Positions 43,198-52,494 of a stretch of 64,000 nt of DNA are shown in pieces. The stretch is from Lysobacter sp. cf310 (lineage in GTDB: Bacteria; Pseudomonadota; Gammaproteobacteria; Xanthomonadales; Xanthomonadaceae): the NCBI RefSeq assembly GCF_900114355.1, contig NZ_FOSS01000001.1:310001-374000 (forward strand), read 5' to 3'. The position numbers were made by a program, and so were the translations under genes. The notes beneath the pieces were generated by a model. That model did no database searches. It worked only from the letters and a program-made list of their open reading frames with translations, and had not been told where the DNA came from. How positions within the stretch are numbered: the first letter of the stretch is position 1; every line of letters begins with the position of its first letter.

Positions 43198-44109
43198 TCA
43201 GGCCGGGGACTTTGCCGAATCTGTCGACAGCGTCCTGTCCAGGGCGGTATGCCAGTCCGGCAAATCCAGACCGTACTCGCCGCGCAAGCGGGCGGTATCC
43301 AGCACCGAGTAGGCCGGACGGCGCGCGCGCGTGGGGTAATCCGAGGTCGCGATCGGGTGCACGACCGGCTTGCGCGCGATCAGGCCCAGCGCGAACGCGC
43401 GCTCGAAGATGGCCTCGGCGAAGCCGTGCCAGGTGGTTTCGCCGCCGGCGACGAGATGGCGCACGCCGGACTCGGCCAAGCCCTGTCGCAGGATGACCGC
43501 GCTGACGTCGGCGATCAGCCAGGCCGGCGTCGGCGAGCCGATCTGATCGGCGACCACCCGCAGTTCGTCGCGCTCGGCGCCGACGCGCAGCATGGTCCGC
43601 AGGAAGTTGGCGCCGTGGGTGGCGTAGACCCAGGCCGTGCGCAGAATCAGATACGGCGCGCCGCTGGCCGCGATGGCCTGCTCGCCTGCGAGTTTGCTGG
43701 CGCCGTATACGCCCAGCGGCGCGGTGGCGTCGTCCTCGCGATAAGGGCGCGTGCCGCTGCCGTCGAATACGTAGTCGGTCGAGTAATGCAGCAGGGTCGC
43801 GCCGCGCGCGGCGCAGGCTTGGGCGATCCGACCGGGCGCCTGCGCATTGGCCCGGAACGCGGCCTCGGCCTCGTCCTCGGCGCGATCGACCGCGGTGTGT
43901 GCGGTGGCGTTGACGACCACATCGGGCCCCACCCGCTCGATCAGGGCCGCGATCGCGTCGAGCTCGGCCAGATCAAGCGCCTCGCAGCGGCCGCCGTCGG
44001 GCAGCTCGCCGCTGCGGGTGGTCGCCACCACCTCGCCCAGGGGCGCCAGACTGCGTCGCAGCTCCTGGCCGACCTGACCGTTGGCGCCCAGCAGCAGGAT
44101 CTTGCTCAT
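43198..44109 (-). CDS. rfbD: dTDP-4-dehydrorhamnose reductase
   Basis: A 303-residue short-chain dehydrogenase. NADPH motif GANGQVGQ at residues 8-15, and the catalytic YGASK (Y-x-x-x-K) follows STDYVFDG. It catalyses the last step to dTDP-L-rhamnose. Its start overlaps the rfbC stop by 4 nt. It is the last gene of rmlBACD. No clear T-rich terminator follows. Rhamnose made here is typically used for LPS O-antigen or exopolysaccharide, but no glycosyltransferase genes lie in the window. Confidence 0.97.
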   Translation of the reverse strand: MSKILLLGANGQVGQELRRSLAPLGEVVATTRSGELPDGGRCEALDLAELDAIAALIERVGPDVVVNATAHTAVDRAEDEAEAAFRANAQAPGRIAQACAARGATLLHYSTDYVFDGSGTRPYREDDATAPLGVYGASKLAGEQAIAASGAPYLILRTAWVYATHGANFLRTMLRVGAERDELRVVADQIGSPTPAWLIADVSAVILRQGLAESGVRHLVAGGETTWHGFAEAIFERAFALGLIARKPVVHPIATSDYPTRARRPAYSVLDTARLRGEYGLDLPDWHTALDRTLSTDSAKSPA

Positions 44110-44663
44110 GCGCTGTAAACGGGCAGTCGGTCTTGGGCGACGTCCGCCAGCAGCGGCGCGCGCGCGTCCTTGTCCGACAGCGAGGGCTCGCTTACCGGCC
44201 AGTCGATCGCCAGCGCCGGATCGTCCCAGCGGATGCCGGCGTCGGCCTTGGCGTCGTAGGTCGCGGTGCACAGATAGGTGAACACCGCGCGCTCGCTGAG
44301 CACGCAGAAGCCGTGGGCGAAACCTTCCGGCACCCAGAAATGACGCTTGTTCTCGCCGCTCAACAGCACCGCCGTCCAACGGCCGTAATGCGGCGAGCCG
44401 CGACGGATGTCGACGGCGACGTCCCAGACCTCGCCCTCGATCACCGACACGTACTTGCCCTGCGGATTGGGCCACTGGTAGTGCAGGCCGCGCAGCACGC
44501 CGCGCGCCGACGAGGACACGTTGCCCTGGACGAAATTCGGCGACAGCCCGTGCGCGGCCAGCTTGTCGCGATTGAAGGACTCGAAGAAATAGCCGCGCGC
44601 ATCACCGAACACCTGCGGTTCGATCACCACGCAACCGGGTAGATCGGTTTCGATCACTTTCAC
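44106..44663 (-). CDS. rfbC: dTDP-4-dehydrorhamnose 3,5-epimerase
   Basis: A 185-residue RmlC cupin. I use a GTG start that overlaps the rfbA stop by 4 nt (GTGA); it gives [31 protein letters not shown], the conserved N-terminus. Active-site blocks are [18 protein letters not shown] (the family histidine) and [13 protein letters not shown]. It epimerises C3 and C5 of dTDP-4-keto-6-deoxyglucose. It is coupled to rfbA and rfbD by overlaps. Confidence 0.97.
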   Translation of the reverse strand: MKVIETDLPGCVVIEPQVFGDARGYFFESFNRDKLAAHGLSPNFVQGNVSSSARGVLRGLHYQWPNPQGKYVSVIEGEVWDVAVDIRRGSPHYGRWTAVLLSGENKRHFWVPEGFAHGFCVLSERAVFTYLCTATYDAKADAGIRWDDPALAIDWPVSEPSLSDKDARAPLLADVAQDRLPVYSA

Positions 44664-45544
44664 GGCACGAACCCCCGCTTGGCCAGGCCCAACAGGTACT
44701 GGCCGTAGCCGTTCTTGGCCAGGGGCGCGGCCAGTTCGATCAGGCGCTCGCCGTCGATCCAGCCGTTGTTCCAGGCGATTTCCTCGGGACAGCAGATGCG
44801 CAGGCCCTGGCGCGCCTCGATGGTCTCGATGAAGTTGGACGCTTCCAGCAGCGACTGATGGGTGCCCGTGTCGAGCCAGGCATAACCGCGGCCCAGCTGT
44901 TCCAGGTGCAGCGAGCCTTCCTCGAGATAACGCCGGTTGAGGTCGGTGATCTCCAGCTCGCCGCGCGGCGACGGCTCGAGCTGCGCGGCGAAATCGCTGG
45001 CACGGCCGTCGTAGAAATACAGGCCGGTCACGGCGTAGTTCGAGCGCGGCTCGGCCGGCTTTTCCTCCAGGCCGATCACCCGGCCCTCGCCGTCGAACTC
45101 GGCCACGCCGTAGCGCTCCGGATCGTTGACCCAATAGCCGAACACCGTGGCGCCGTGCTCGCGCTGGTCGGCGCGCTTGAGCATCGCGGTCAGGCCAGGG
45201 CCGTGGAAGATGTTGTCGCCCAGCACCAGGCAGCTGGGGCCGCCGGCGAGGAACTCGCGACCGATCAGGAAGGCCTGCGCCAGGCCGTCGGGGCTGGGCT
45301 GCGCGGCGTATTCGATGTTCATGCCCCAGCGCGAACCGTCGCCCAGCAGGTGACGGAACAGCGCCTGCTCGTGCGGGGTGTTGATGATCAGCACATCGCG
45401 GATACCCGCCAGCATCAACACGCTGAGCGGGTAATAGATCATCGGCTTGTCGTACACCGGCAACAGCTGCTTGCTGATCGCCTGGGTGATCGGATACAGC
45501 CGCGTGCCGGAGCCGCCGGCCAGGATGATGCCCTTGCGGTTCAT
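44660..45544 (-). CDS. rfbA: Glucose-1-phosphate thymidylyltransferase
   Basis: A 294-residue RmlA, normal length. The nucleotide-binding signature is [11 protein letters not shown] near the N-terminus, followed by [34 protein letters not shown] and [19 protein letters not shown] are also diagnostic. It makes dTDP-glucose from Glc-1-P and dTTP, the first step of the pathway. It starts 8 nt after rfbB and overlaps rfbC by 4 nt. Confidence 0.98.
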   Translation of the reverse strand: MNRKGIILAGGSGTRLYPITQAISKQLLPVYDKPMIYYPLSVLMLAGIRDVLIINTPHEQALFRHLLGDGSRWGMNIEYAAQPSPDGLAQAFLIGREFLAGGPSCLVLGDNIFHGPGLTAMLKRADQREHGATVFGYWVNDPERYGVAEFDGEGRVIGLEEKPAEPRSNYAVTGLYFYDGRASDFAAQLEPSPRGELEITDLNRRYLEEGSLHLEQLGRGYAWLDTGTHQSLLEASNFIETIEARQGLRICCPEEIAWNNGWIDGERLIELAAPLAKNGYGQYLLGLAKRGFVP

Positions 45545-45552
45545 GGTCGTCC

Positions 45553-46605
45553 TCAGGCCTGGCCGATACGTTCGAGTCGGTAACTGCCGTCCAACACGCG
45601 CTGCACCCAGGCCTGGCTGTCGAGATACCAGTCCACGGTGCGCGCCATGCCCTGCTCGAAGGTCACGGTCGGGGCCCAGCCCAGCTCGCCCTGCAGCTTG
45701 GAGGCGTCGATCGCATAACGGCGGTCGTGGCCCGGGCGGTCTTTGACGTAGGTGATCAGCGATTCGCGCTTGCGGCCGTCGGCCAGCGGGCGGCGCTGAT
45801 CGAGCAGCGCGCAGATGGTCTTGACCACGACGATGTTCTGGCGCTCAGCATCGCCGCCGACGTTGTAGGTCTCGCCCAGGCGCCCGGCTTCGAGCACGCG
45901 CCGGATCGCGGCGCAGTGGTCGCCGACGTACAGCCAATCGCGCACGTTCAGGCCGTCGCCGTACACCGGCAGCGGCTCGCCGGCCAGGGCCTTGGCGATG
46001 ATCAGCGGGATCAGCTTCTCCGGGAACTGGTACGGGCCGTAGTTGTTCGAGCAATTGGTGGTCAGTACCGGCAGACCATAGGTGTGATGGAAGGCCCGCA
46101 CCAGATGATCGGATGCCGCCTTGGACGCCGAGTACGGCGAGTTGGGCGCATAGGGGGTGGTTTCGCTGAACTTGCCGCTGTCGCCGAGGCTGCCGTAGAC
46201 CTCGTCGGTGGACACGTGCAGGAACCGGAAGGCGTCGCGGCCAGGCGCGTCCAGCGACTTCCAGTAGTCGCGGCTCTGCTCCAGCAGGCTCAGGGTGCCG
46301 ACCACGTTGGTGTGCACGAACGCGGCCGGGCCGTCGATCGACCGGTCGACGTGGCTTTCGGCGGCGAAATTGATCACCGCGTCGGGGCGGTGCTCGGCGA
46401 GCAGGCGCGCGACCAGGGACGCGTCGCCGATGTCGCCTTGTGCGAACACATGGCGCCCGTCACCGTCTAGCGGGCTCAGGGTGTCCAGGTTGCCGGCATA
46501 GGTCAGCGCATCCAGATTCACGACCTTGATGCCGCGCTGCACCGCTTCGAGTACGAAATTACCGCCAATGAAACCGGCGCCGCCGGTCACCAACCAAGTA
46601 GACAC
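45553..46605 (-). CDS. rfbB: dTDP-glucose 4,6-dehydratase
   Basis: A 350-residue extended short-chain dehydrogenase started at GTG, with AGGGAG 7 nt upstream. NAD motif [11 protein letters not shown] at residues 7-17. Active-site blocks are [10 protein letters not shown] and [12 protein letters not shown] (Y-x-x-x-K). [25 protein letters not shown] is typical of RmlB. It is the first gene of the rmlBACD operon; the promoter lies in the ~500-nt gap upstream. Confidence 0.98.
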   Translation of the reverse strand: MSTWLVTGGAGFIGGNFVLEAVQRGIKVVNLDALTYAGNLDTLSPLDGDGRHVFAQGDIGDASLVARLLAEHRPDAVINFAAESHVDRSIDGPAAFVHTNVVGTLSLLEQSRDYWKSLDAPGRDAFRFLHVSTDEVYGSLGDSGKFSETTPYAPNSPYSASKAASDHLVRAFHHTYGLPVLTTNCSNNYGPYQFPEKLIPLIIAKALAGEPLPVYGDGLNVRDWLYVGDHCAAIRRVLEAGRLGETYNVGGDAERQNIVVVKTICALLDQRRPLADGRKRESLITYVKDRPGHDRRYAIDASKLQGELGWAPTVTFEQGMARTVDWYLDSQAWVQRVLDGSYRLERIGQA

Positions 46606-47104
46606 TCAGACACTCCCTGCTCAAGAAATTAGTCGCTGCACGCCGCCTTGCGCCGGCAAGAGGGCAGATCGGACCGAGCCGGCCGAACCGGACGCCGAAA
46701 CCGCCCGAACGATACGGCAGGCCAGCTGAAAAGACCCATCGCGCCGGCGCCCGGCCGTCGTCCGATGACGCCCGAGTCGTGCAAGCGAATGATTCTAATA
46801 CTTTCTTTTTGCCGAAGGCGGCGCGCAACCGGCCCAACGGGGCGGCCTGAGCCGGCCCGTTCAGTCGCATCCGGAGGCGCAAAGCCTTACGCGCCAATGA
46901 CCTGCGTGCGGGAAATCGGTGCGGCCCCGGGCCAGGCTGAACGAGCGCGCGCCCGAGCCCGGCCGCGGTGGCGCCGGGCCTAAAGCCGAAAGCAGCAACC
47001 GCGGCGTCTAAAAAGTGACTAACTGGTGCCGACGTGCAAGAACGGTCCGCTCGGCATCGGGCCGGCGGTTTGCGACGGGGCTCTCATTCCGGCCGTCGGC
47101 GCCG
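46606..47104. promoter_or_regulatory. Intergenic region upstream of rmlBACD
   Basis: About 500 nt between caiB and rfbB, which are on the same strand. I see no credible gene. The only AT-rich island is at 46,785-46,812, where the minus strand reads TAGAAT (46792-46797), a candidate -10 about 190 nt before rfbB. A long 5' leader is therefore possible. No clear terminator for caiB is visible. Confidence 0.4.
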
Positions 47105-48304
47105 TTACTCGACGCCCTCGCCGGCCTCGACCGCGGCTCGCACCGCCTGCGTGTCCTGACCCAGCATCGGCGCGGCGAACGGCGCCGGCCCCGGGGTGCG
47201 GCCGAACTTGATCGATTGCGCGACCGCGCGGTAGTGGCCCACGCGCGGGTGCTCGATGGTGCCGACGATGCCTTCGGCCAGCACTTGCGGGTGTTCGAAC
47301 ATGTCCTCGATGCGACGCGCGGCCGCGCAGGGCACCTCGTCGCCGAACAAGGCCTCCCATTCCATCGCGCCGCGCTGCGCCAAGGCCTCGTGCAGGCGCG
47401 GCACGATCTCGGCGGCGTGCTCGGCGCGCTTGCGCACGCTGTCGTAGCGCGCCTGCACCGCCAGATCGTCCAAGCCGGTCTTCTCGCACAGCGCTTTCCA
47501 GAAACGCGGCGTGTTCGCGGAAATATAGATATGGCCATCGCGGGTGGGATGGATGCCGGTGACGCCGCCGGAGCGCATGTCGCGGCCGATGTCCAGCGAC
47601 TCGCCCTCGGCCCAGATCATGCGCGCCGACTGCATGGTCAAGGCGCTGCGCAGCAGCGACACCCCGACGAACTGGCCCAGGCCGCTGCGCTCGCGCTCGT
47701 ACAGCGCCGAGGACACGCCCGCGGCCAGCAACGCCGCGGTGTAGTAGTCGACGACCGAGCCGTAGATGATCTCCGGCGGCCCGCCGCGTCGGCCCTGCAA
47801 CGCGCACATGCCGGTCATGGTCTGCAGCACCTGGTCGTAACCGGCCTTGTCCTTCATCGGCCCGGTCTCGCCATAGCCGGTGACCGCGCAGTAGATCAGG
47901 CGCGGATTGATCAGGCTCAGGCGTTCGAAATCGATCCCCAGCCGCTGCGGCACGCTAGGCCGGAAGTTGTGCACCAGGACGTCGGCGTCGCGCACCAGCC
48001 GTAGCAGCACGGCGTGATCGGCGGCCTGCTTGAGATCCAGCACCATGCCGCGCTTGCTGCGATTCACGCCCAGGAAGGCGCGGCTTTCGCTGGGCAGGGT
48101 CGACGGATACTGGCGCAGATTGTCGCCATCGGGCGGCTCGATCTTGATCACGTCCGCGCCCTGATCGGCCAGCAGCGCGCAACCGTAAGGGCCGGCGATA
48201 TAAGCGCTCAGGTCGAGCACGCGCACGCCGGCGAGCGGCCCCGCCGGGGCGTCGCGCCCGCTGCTGGGGTCAGGCCGAAATGCGTCCATACGCTGCGCGT
48301 CCAT
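47105..48304 (-). CDS. CaiB/BaiF family (class III) CoA-transferase
   Basis: A 399-residue protein started at the ATG with AGGAG 5 nt upstream; a longer frame upstream was rejected. Family blocks are LAGVRVLDLSAYIAGPYGCALLADQGADVIKIEPPDGD, LDLKQAADHAVLLRLVRDADVLVHNFRP, and DKAGYDQVLQTMTG with the aspartate that forms the acyl-enzyme anhydride. It transfers CoA between carboxylic acids. It is the last gene of the minus-strand cluster, 99 nt after the GH127 gene, with its own copy of the shared motif in that gap. With the CitE-type lyase at 61.8 kb it suggests activation and cleavage of an acid. Acid unknown. Confidence 0.93.
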   Translation of the reverse strand: MDAQRMDAFRPDPSSGRDAPAGPLAGVRVLDLSAYIAGPYGCALLADQGADVIKIEPPDGDNLRQYPSTLPSESRAFLGVNRSKRGMVLDLKQAADHAVLLRLVRDADVLVHNFRPSVPQRLGIDFERLSLINPRLIYCAVTGYGETGPMKDKAGYDQVLQTMTGMCALQGRRGGPPEIIYGSVVDYYTAALLAAGVSSALYERERSGLGQFVGVSLLRSALTMQSARMIWAEGESLDIGRDMRSGGVTGIHPTRDGHIYISANTPRFWKALCEKTGLDDLAVQARYDSVRKRAEHAAEIVPRLHEALAQRGAMEWEALFGDEVPCAAARRIEDMFEHPQVLAEGIVGTIEHPRVGHYRAVAQSIKFGRTPGPAPFAAPMLGQDTQAVRAAVEAGEGVE

Positions 48305-48370
48305 GAAACTCCTGGCGTGATGCTGTCTGCACTGTGCCGCGCGCCCGCGCAAAGAAACAGGCAGGCCGCA

Positions 48371-48399
48371 TATGTTCTGGCGCCACAAAATCTTGCTTG
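48371..48399 (-). promoter_or_regulatory. Shared spaced motif upstream of caiB
   Basis: Plus-strand TATGTTC (48371-48377), 15 nt, TTGCTTG (48393-48399). Identical arms with identical spacing occur upstream of the TonB receptor gene, and a variant upstream of citE. It lies 66 nt before the caiB start, between the GH127 stop and caiB. A candidate operator or promoter of the cluster's regulon. Confidence 0.55.
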
Positions 48400-48403
48400 G
48401 CGC

Positions 48404-50248
48404 TCATGGTGTGGGCTCCGGCGCCAGACTCATCCAGGTCAGGCGCCAGGCCCCGTCGACGCGGCCGCCCGCGCGGTAGTACGGAGCGAACACCAGCGGC
48501 GAGCGGTAGCCCAGGCGCAGCTCCAGCAGCGGCGCGCCCTGCTCGTCCTGCGTCGCGCACAGCCAGGTCGCCTCCGGCTGCGACGGCAGGCGCAGGGTCT
48601 CCTCGGTCTTGAAGCCGTCGATCAGGCCCGAGGCGTAAGCCAGCGGCCCGCGGGTGATGCCCAGGTACTCGTGGCGCAGGACTTCCTGGCGAACCGGGCT
48701 GCCGTCGGGCGCACGCGATTCCTGCACGTTGCGGCTGAGCGCGCGATGGCTGCGCGGCGCCATCGGGAACCGCGCGATCACCTCATCGCCGTCGCGCCAG
48801 ACGCGGTCGAGCACGGCATAGCCGCCGTGCTCGACCACGGCGCTGGCCGTATCGCCGTCGACGCGCACGGTCGCGTCTTCGGCCCAGGACGGCAGGCGCA
48901 AGCTCAAGGCGAATCGCGCTTCGCGCTCCAGGCCGATGCGCAGGCGCACCTCGCCATCGAACGGATAGGCGGTCGCCTGTTCCAGACGCACCCGACCGGC
49001 CGCGCCCAATTCGATCTCGGCCCGCCCGGGGCCGTACAGATTCACCGCGATGCCCTCGTCGCCGCTGCGCGCATAGGCGATCGCAGGCAGTTCCTCCAGC
49101 GCCATCGCGCCGCTGGACTTGCAGCAGCGCCAATAGGTGGTGTGCACGCGGCGCCCGTTCGGGAACACGTAGTAGCACCAGTCCTCGCCGTTGGGCGCCT
49201 GCGCGCCGAGCAGGTCGTTGTAGGCCGAGCGCTCGATCTCTTCGGCATAGCGCGCCTCGCCGGAGATCGTGAGCAATTCGCGGTTCAACTGGATCCAGGC
49301 CAGAGTCGAACAGGTCTCGACGTAACCGTGAGGACTGAACGCGCCGGGCGCATTGAACACTTCGCGCGAGCGGTGGGCGACGCCGCCCCAGGGGCCGCCG
49401 CCTAGCGTCAGATGATGGTCGCGGATGCTGCGCCACAGGCCTTCGACCGCATCGCGATAGGCGGCGATGCCGGTGGCCCGATGCAGCTTGGCCAGGCCGA
49501 CCAGGTTCCAGGCCAACTGGTAGGCCTTGCCGGTCGCGATCTCGGCTGCGTCGACGCCGGCCAGGGCGCGGCTGAGCAAGGCCAGCTCCGGGTGACGATC
49601 GGCCTGCTCCAGCACCGTCGTCGCCAGATCCAGATAACGCCGCTCGCCGGTGGCGAAGTACAGCTCCGTCGCCGGATCCATCAGCACCGTCGCCGACATG
49701 CCGTGATGGTTGCCGAGCTCGGTGATGTCGATGCCGCCCTCGCCTAGGGCGCGCGCGCACAGATCGCCGATGCGGCGCGCGGCTTCGAGATAGCGCGGCT
49801 CGGGGAAGTGTCGGTGGATTTCGAGAAAGCCGAGGATCAGATAAGCGTGTGTCCAGATGTCCCAGGTCCGCACGCTGGGCGCGCCGTCCCAACTCAGCGG
49901 TTTGGGCGGCTGCTTGCGCATGAAACGCCGTTCCGGCGCGTAAGTGCCCAGATACCCGTCGGCTTCCTGACTGTCGACCAGAAAATCGGCCACGCGTCGC
50001 AGCCGCGCCAGCAGCTGCGCATCGCCGGAGCGCGCGGCGGCCTTGGCCGCGGCGACCATCCATTTGCCGGCATGCTCGCCGTACCAATCGCCCTCGTGGT
50101 TCTGCGCGCGCCGCTCCGGCGCGAAGATCTCGATCGCCGGGCTGCGCTCGTCGACGATGAAATGCGACAGGCGCCCGGCCAGATTGGCGTCCAGGGCCTC
50201 GCCCAGCAGGCCTTCGAGACGAACGGCGGCGGCGGGAATGCGCTGCAT
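48404..50248 (-). CDS. Glycoside hydrolase family 127-like (beta-L-arabinofuranosidase type)
   Basis: A 614-residue protein from the ATG 4 nt after the preceding stop. The fold is an (alpha/alpha)6 barrel followed by beta-sandwiches, as in DUF1680/GH127. The zinc-thiolate site is complete: E311-T-C313 and C375-C376 in YWRCCKSSG, matching Glu338/Cys340/Cys417/Cys418 of HypBA1. E296 is the likely acid/base. In GH127 one cysteine of the CC pair is the nucleophile. There is no signal peptide, so it should act in the cytosol on an imported glycoside. It lies in an operon-like series with the SUMF1-fusion, ribokinase, serine hydrolase and TonB receptor. True sugar specificity is unknown. Confidence 0.88.
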   Translation of the reverse strand: MQRIPAAAVRLEGLLGEALDANLAGRLSHFIVDERSPAIEIFAPERRAQNHEGDWYGEHAGKWMVAAAKAAARSGDAQLLARLRRVADFLVDSQEADGYLGTYAPERRFMRKQPPKPLSWDGAPSVRTWDIWTHAYLILGFLEIHRHFPEPRYLEAARRIGDLCARALGEGGIDITELGNHHGMSATVLMDPATELYFATGERRYLDLATTVLEQADRHPELALLSRALAGVDAAEIATGKAYQLAWNLVGLAKLHRATGIAAYRDAVEGLWRSIRDHHLTLGGGPWGGVAHRSREVFNAPGAFSPHGYVETCSTLAWIQLNRELLTISGEARYAEEIERSAYNDLLGAQAPNGEDWCYYVFPNGRRVHTTYWRCCKSSGAMALEELPAIAYARSGDEGIAVNLYGPGRAEIELGAAGRVRLEQATAYPFDGEVRLRIGLEREARFALSLRLPSWAEDATVRVDGDTASAVVEHGGYAVLDRVWRDGDEVIARFPMAPRSHRALSRNVQESRAPDGSPVRQEVLRHEYLGITRGPLAYASGLIDGFKTEETLRLPSQPEATWLCATQDEQGAPLLELRLGYRSPLVFAPYYRAGGRVDGAWRLTWMSLAPEPTP

Positions 50249-50252
50249 GGGC

Positions 50253-52439
50253 TCAGCCCGCATCCACGACGCAACGGAAGCCGACGCAGCCGGAGCGGTC
50301 CTTGCTGGGCGCCATCAGCAGATACTTGCCGTGCTGATCCAGCCGGTGCGCCTGCGGGAAATACCAATGCGAGGTCTGCGGCTGATACGAGCTGCCGCCG
50401 CGCAGGATCGCGGCGCGGGTGTGCTCGTCCTGGTACTCGTCGGTCCATTGCCAGACGTTGCCGACCAGGTCCAGTACGCCAAACGGGCTGGCGCCATCGG
50501 GATGCGCATCGACATCGTCGGGCGCGCGCAGGCGGCGGCCGCGATTGGTCGCGGGCACCGCATCCTCGCGCCAGTCGTTGCCCCAGGGATAGCGGCGGCC
50601 GTCGCCGCCTTGCGCGGCGTACTGCCATTCCCATTCGCGCGGCAGGCGCTTGCCCGCCCATTGCGCATAGGCGCGTGCGTCCTCCAGCGCGACCCAGGTC
50701 ACCGGCTTGCGCTCCCAACCCGGCGGCGGCGCGCCGTCGATCCAGTGACGCAGGTAGTTGTGCGCATCGCGCGGGCGGTAGCCGCTGGTCTGGACGAAGC
50801 GCAGGTAGTCCGCGTTGGTCACCGGCGTGCGATCGATATGGAACGGCCGCATGCGCATGCGCTGGCGATGACTGCGGCGCGCGCTGGTCTCCCAGGGGTA
50901 CTGCACGTCCACGCCCTCCCAGGTCTGGCCCTCGATCTCGACACCGCCGACCACGAAATCGAAATCGCCGCCGGGGATCGCGATCATGCCCGCGGGCGCG
51001 GTCGGCGCGGGCGCCGTGGGCTCGATCGCGACCAATTGCTGCGTCAGCGCGCGCCACTGGTGGGAGTACGCACGCAAAGGGGTGGCGGCGCGTTCGGCCA
51101 TGCCCGCCAGGAAAGTCGCGAAGCCCTCGCCTTCGGCACCGGGCGCCAGCGCCGCGACCGCGCCGAAGCCGCGGCCTTCGAGCGCGAACTCGAACACCGC
51201 GCATCCGTCGTCCAGGCGCGGGCTCAAGGCGACGCCGTTCCAGACATCGAAGTAACGCCTACCCTCGACATGCGGCACCGCGAACTGCTCGCCCGCGACC
51301 TCGTACTCGTTGCGGTTGACCACGGTCCACAAGGTCGCGCCCTCGTGCGGGAAGCGGCTGGCGAACACGCCTGCCTGCAGGGTGCGCTCGTAAGGCCGCC
51401 AGTCCAGGCTGACCATGCAGGCGGCGAAGCGGCGCTCGATCGCGGCGATACGGCGCAGGCTTTCGGCGTCGCGCGGGGTGAGCTGGTTCCACAGGCCCCA
51501 GATGTTCTCCCAGGCGTTGTAGCCGACGCCGTTGAAGAAGATGTATTGCAGATCGTGGTTGCGGTCGCGGCCCCAGCGGTTCTCGTAGTTGATCATGTGG
51601 CGCGGCTCCAGCCACTTGAACTTGGCTACCGGCGGCACGACCTCGTTGGGCGCCTTCTTGCCCCAGCTTTGCACGTTCCAGATCAAGGCCTCTTCGGCGC
51701 TGATCGTGGACTCCGGCTGCAGCACCACCGGATGGCCCAGGGCGTCGCAGGCGTCGAAGAACGCGCGCGGCACGCCGTTGTAGGTGTCGCCGTTGATGCC
51801 GTCGGCGCCCACCGCCTTGACCAGCTCGGCCATGGATTCCCAATCGTGGCGGCCGTCGTCGCGGGTGCCGTTGTCCCAGGGCATGGTCGGCAGCAGCACG
51901 CGCACGCCGTGGCGATGGAACTCGGCGATCGCCTCGCGCAGGCCGTCCAGGCCGCCGGGCAGATCGCCGGCCAGATCGAACTGGTTGCGGTCGTCGATGC
52001 CGATATTGGGATAGACATGCCAGATCAGCACGCTGTCGATGCCGCCGTAGCGCTGCTTGAGATCGTCCAGATAGCGCTCGACGGTGTAGCGGCCGGCGAC
52101 TGGATCGTAGAAGTAGCGGTCCTCGGCCATCATCTGCGCGTGCACGAAGTTGCGCTGCGCCCATTGCAGCTCGGGCCGGCGGTAGTTGGCGTCGTCGTAG
52201 CCGATCCGGGTCAGATGCTCGCGGCGCCAATCGACCAGCTCGGCGATCCAGTCGTCGACCGTGCTGTCCACGTCCATCTTCCAGTGCCCGATCTCGGCGA
52301 ACGGCCAGCCCGGCGCCTTGCCCGGCAGGGGCAGATAGCGCTGGGTAGTGACGTGCGAGAACTTGTATTCGCTGCGCACCGGACGGCGTTCGTCGGCATC
52401 GGCGGGTTCGGGAGCGATGGGGTCGGAGCTGGAGTTCAT
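50253..52439 (-). CDS. TIM-barrel domain fused to SUMF1/FGE-like domain
   Basis: A 728-residue protein with two parts. Residues ~1-470 look like a TIM-barrel glycosidase-type domain (SVLIWHVYPNIGIDDRNQFD, FHRHGVRVLLPTMPWDNGT, GADGINGDTYNGVP, HPVVLQPES) with a beta domain after it. Residues ~490-728 are a SUMF1 domain (MIAIPGGDFDF, RTPVTNADYLRFVQTSGY, WVALEDARAYAQWAGKRLPREWEWQYAAQGGDGRRYPWG, GVLDLVGNVWQWTDEYQ, RGGSSY, GCVGFRCV). The paired catalytic cysteines of formylglycine-generating enzyme after RGGS are missing, so FGE activity is unlikely. No signal peptide. The SUMF1 part may bind carbohydrate or have another activity. Confidence 0.82.
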   Translation of the reverse strand: MNSSSDPIAPEPADADERRPVRSEYKFSHVTTQRYLPLPGKAPGWPFAEIGHWKMDVDSTVDDWIAELVDWRREHLTRIGYDDANYRRPELQWAQRNFVHAQMMAEDRYFYDPVAGRYTVERYLDDLKQRYGGIDSVLIWHVYPNIGIDDRNQFDLAGDLPGGLDGLREAIAEFHRHGVRVLLPTMPWDNGTRDDGRHDWESMAELVKAVGADGINGDTYNGVPRAFFDACDALGHPVVLQPESTISAEEALIWNVQSWGKKAPNEVVPPVAKFKWLEPRHMINYENRWGRDRNHDLQYIFFNGVGYNAWENIWGLWNQLTPRDAESLRRIAAIERRFAACMVSLDWRPYERTLQAGVFASRFPHEGATLWTVVNRNEYEVAGEQFAVPHVEGRRYFDVWNGVALSPRLDDGCAVFEFALEGRGFGAVAALAPGAEGEGFATFLAGMAERAATPLRAYSHQWRALTQQLVAIEPTAPAPTAPAGMIAIPGGDFDFVVGGVEIEGQTWEGVDVQYPWETSARRSHRQRMRMRPFHIDRTPVTNADYLRFVQTSGYRPRDAHNYLRHWIDGAPPPGWERKPVTWVALEDARAYAQWAGKRLPREWEWQYAAQGGDGRRYPWGNDWREDAVPATNRGRRLRAPDDVDAHPDGASPFGVLDLVGNVWQWTDEYQDEHTRAAILRGGSSYQPQTSHWYFPQAHRLDQHGKYLLMAPSKDRSGCVGFRCVVDAG

Positions 52440-52494
52440 CGGATCGGGTCGTATCGGAAGGTGCGGAATTGGGGGACTGCGGCCAGGCTTGGCT

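Noticed and set aside
46785-46812. A firm promoter for rmlBACD
   Set aside because: TAGAAT is a fair -10 but no -35 stands at the right distance, so it is only noted.
50253-52439. Reading the SUMF1 protein as a formylglycine-generating enzyme
   Set aside because: The catalytic cysteine pair is missing and no sulfatase gene is nearby. A large N-terminal barrel also does not fit.
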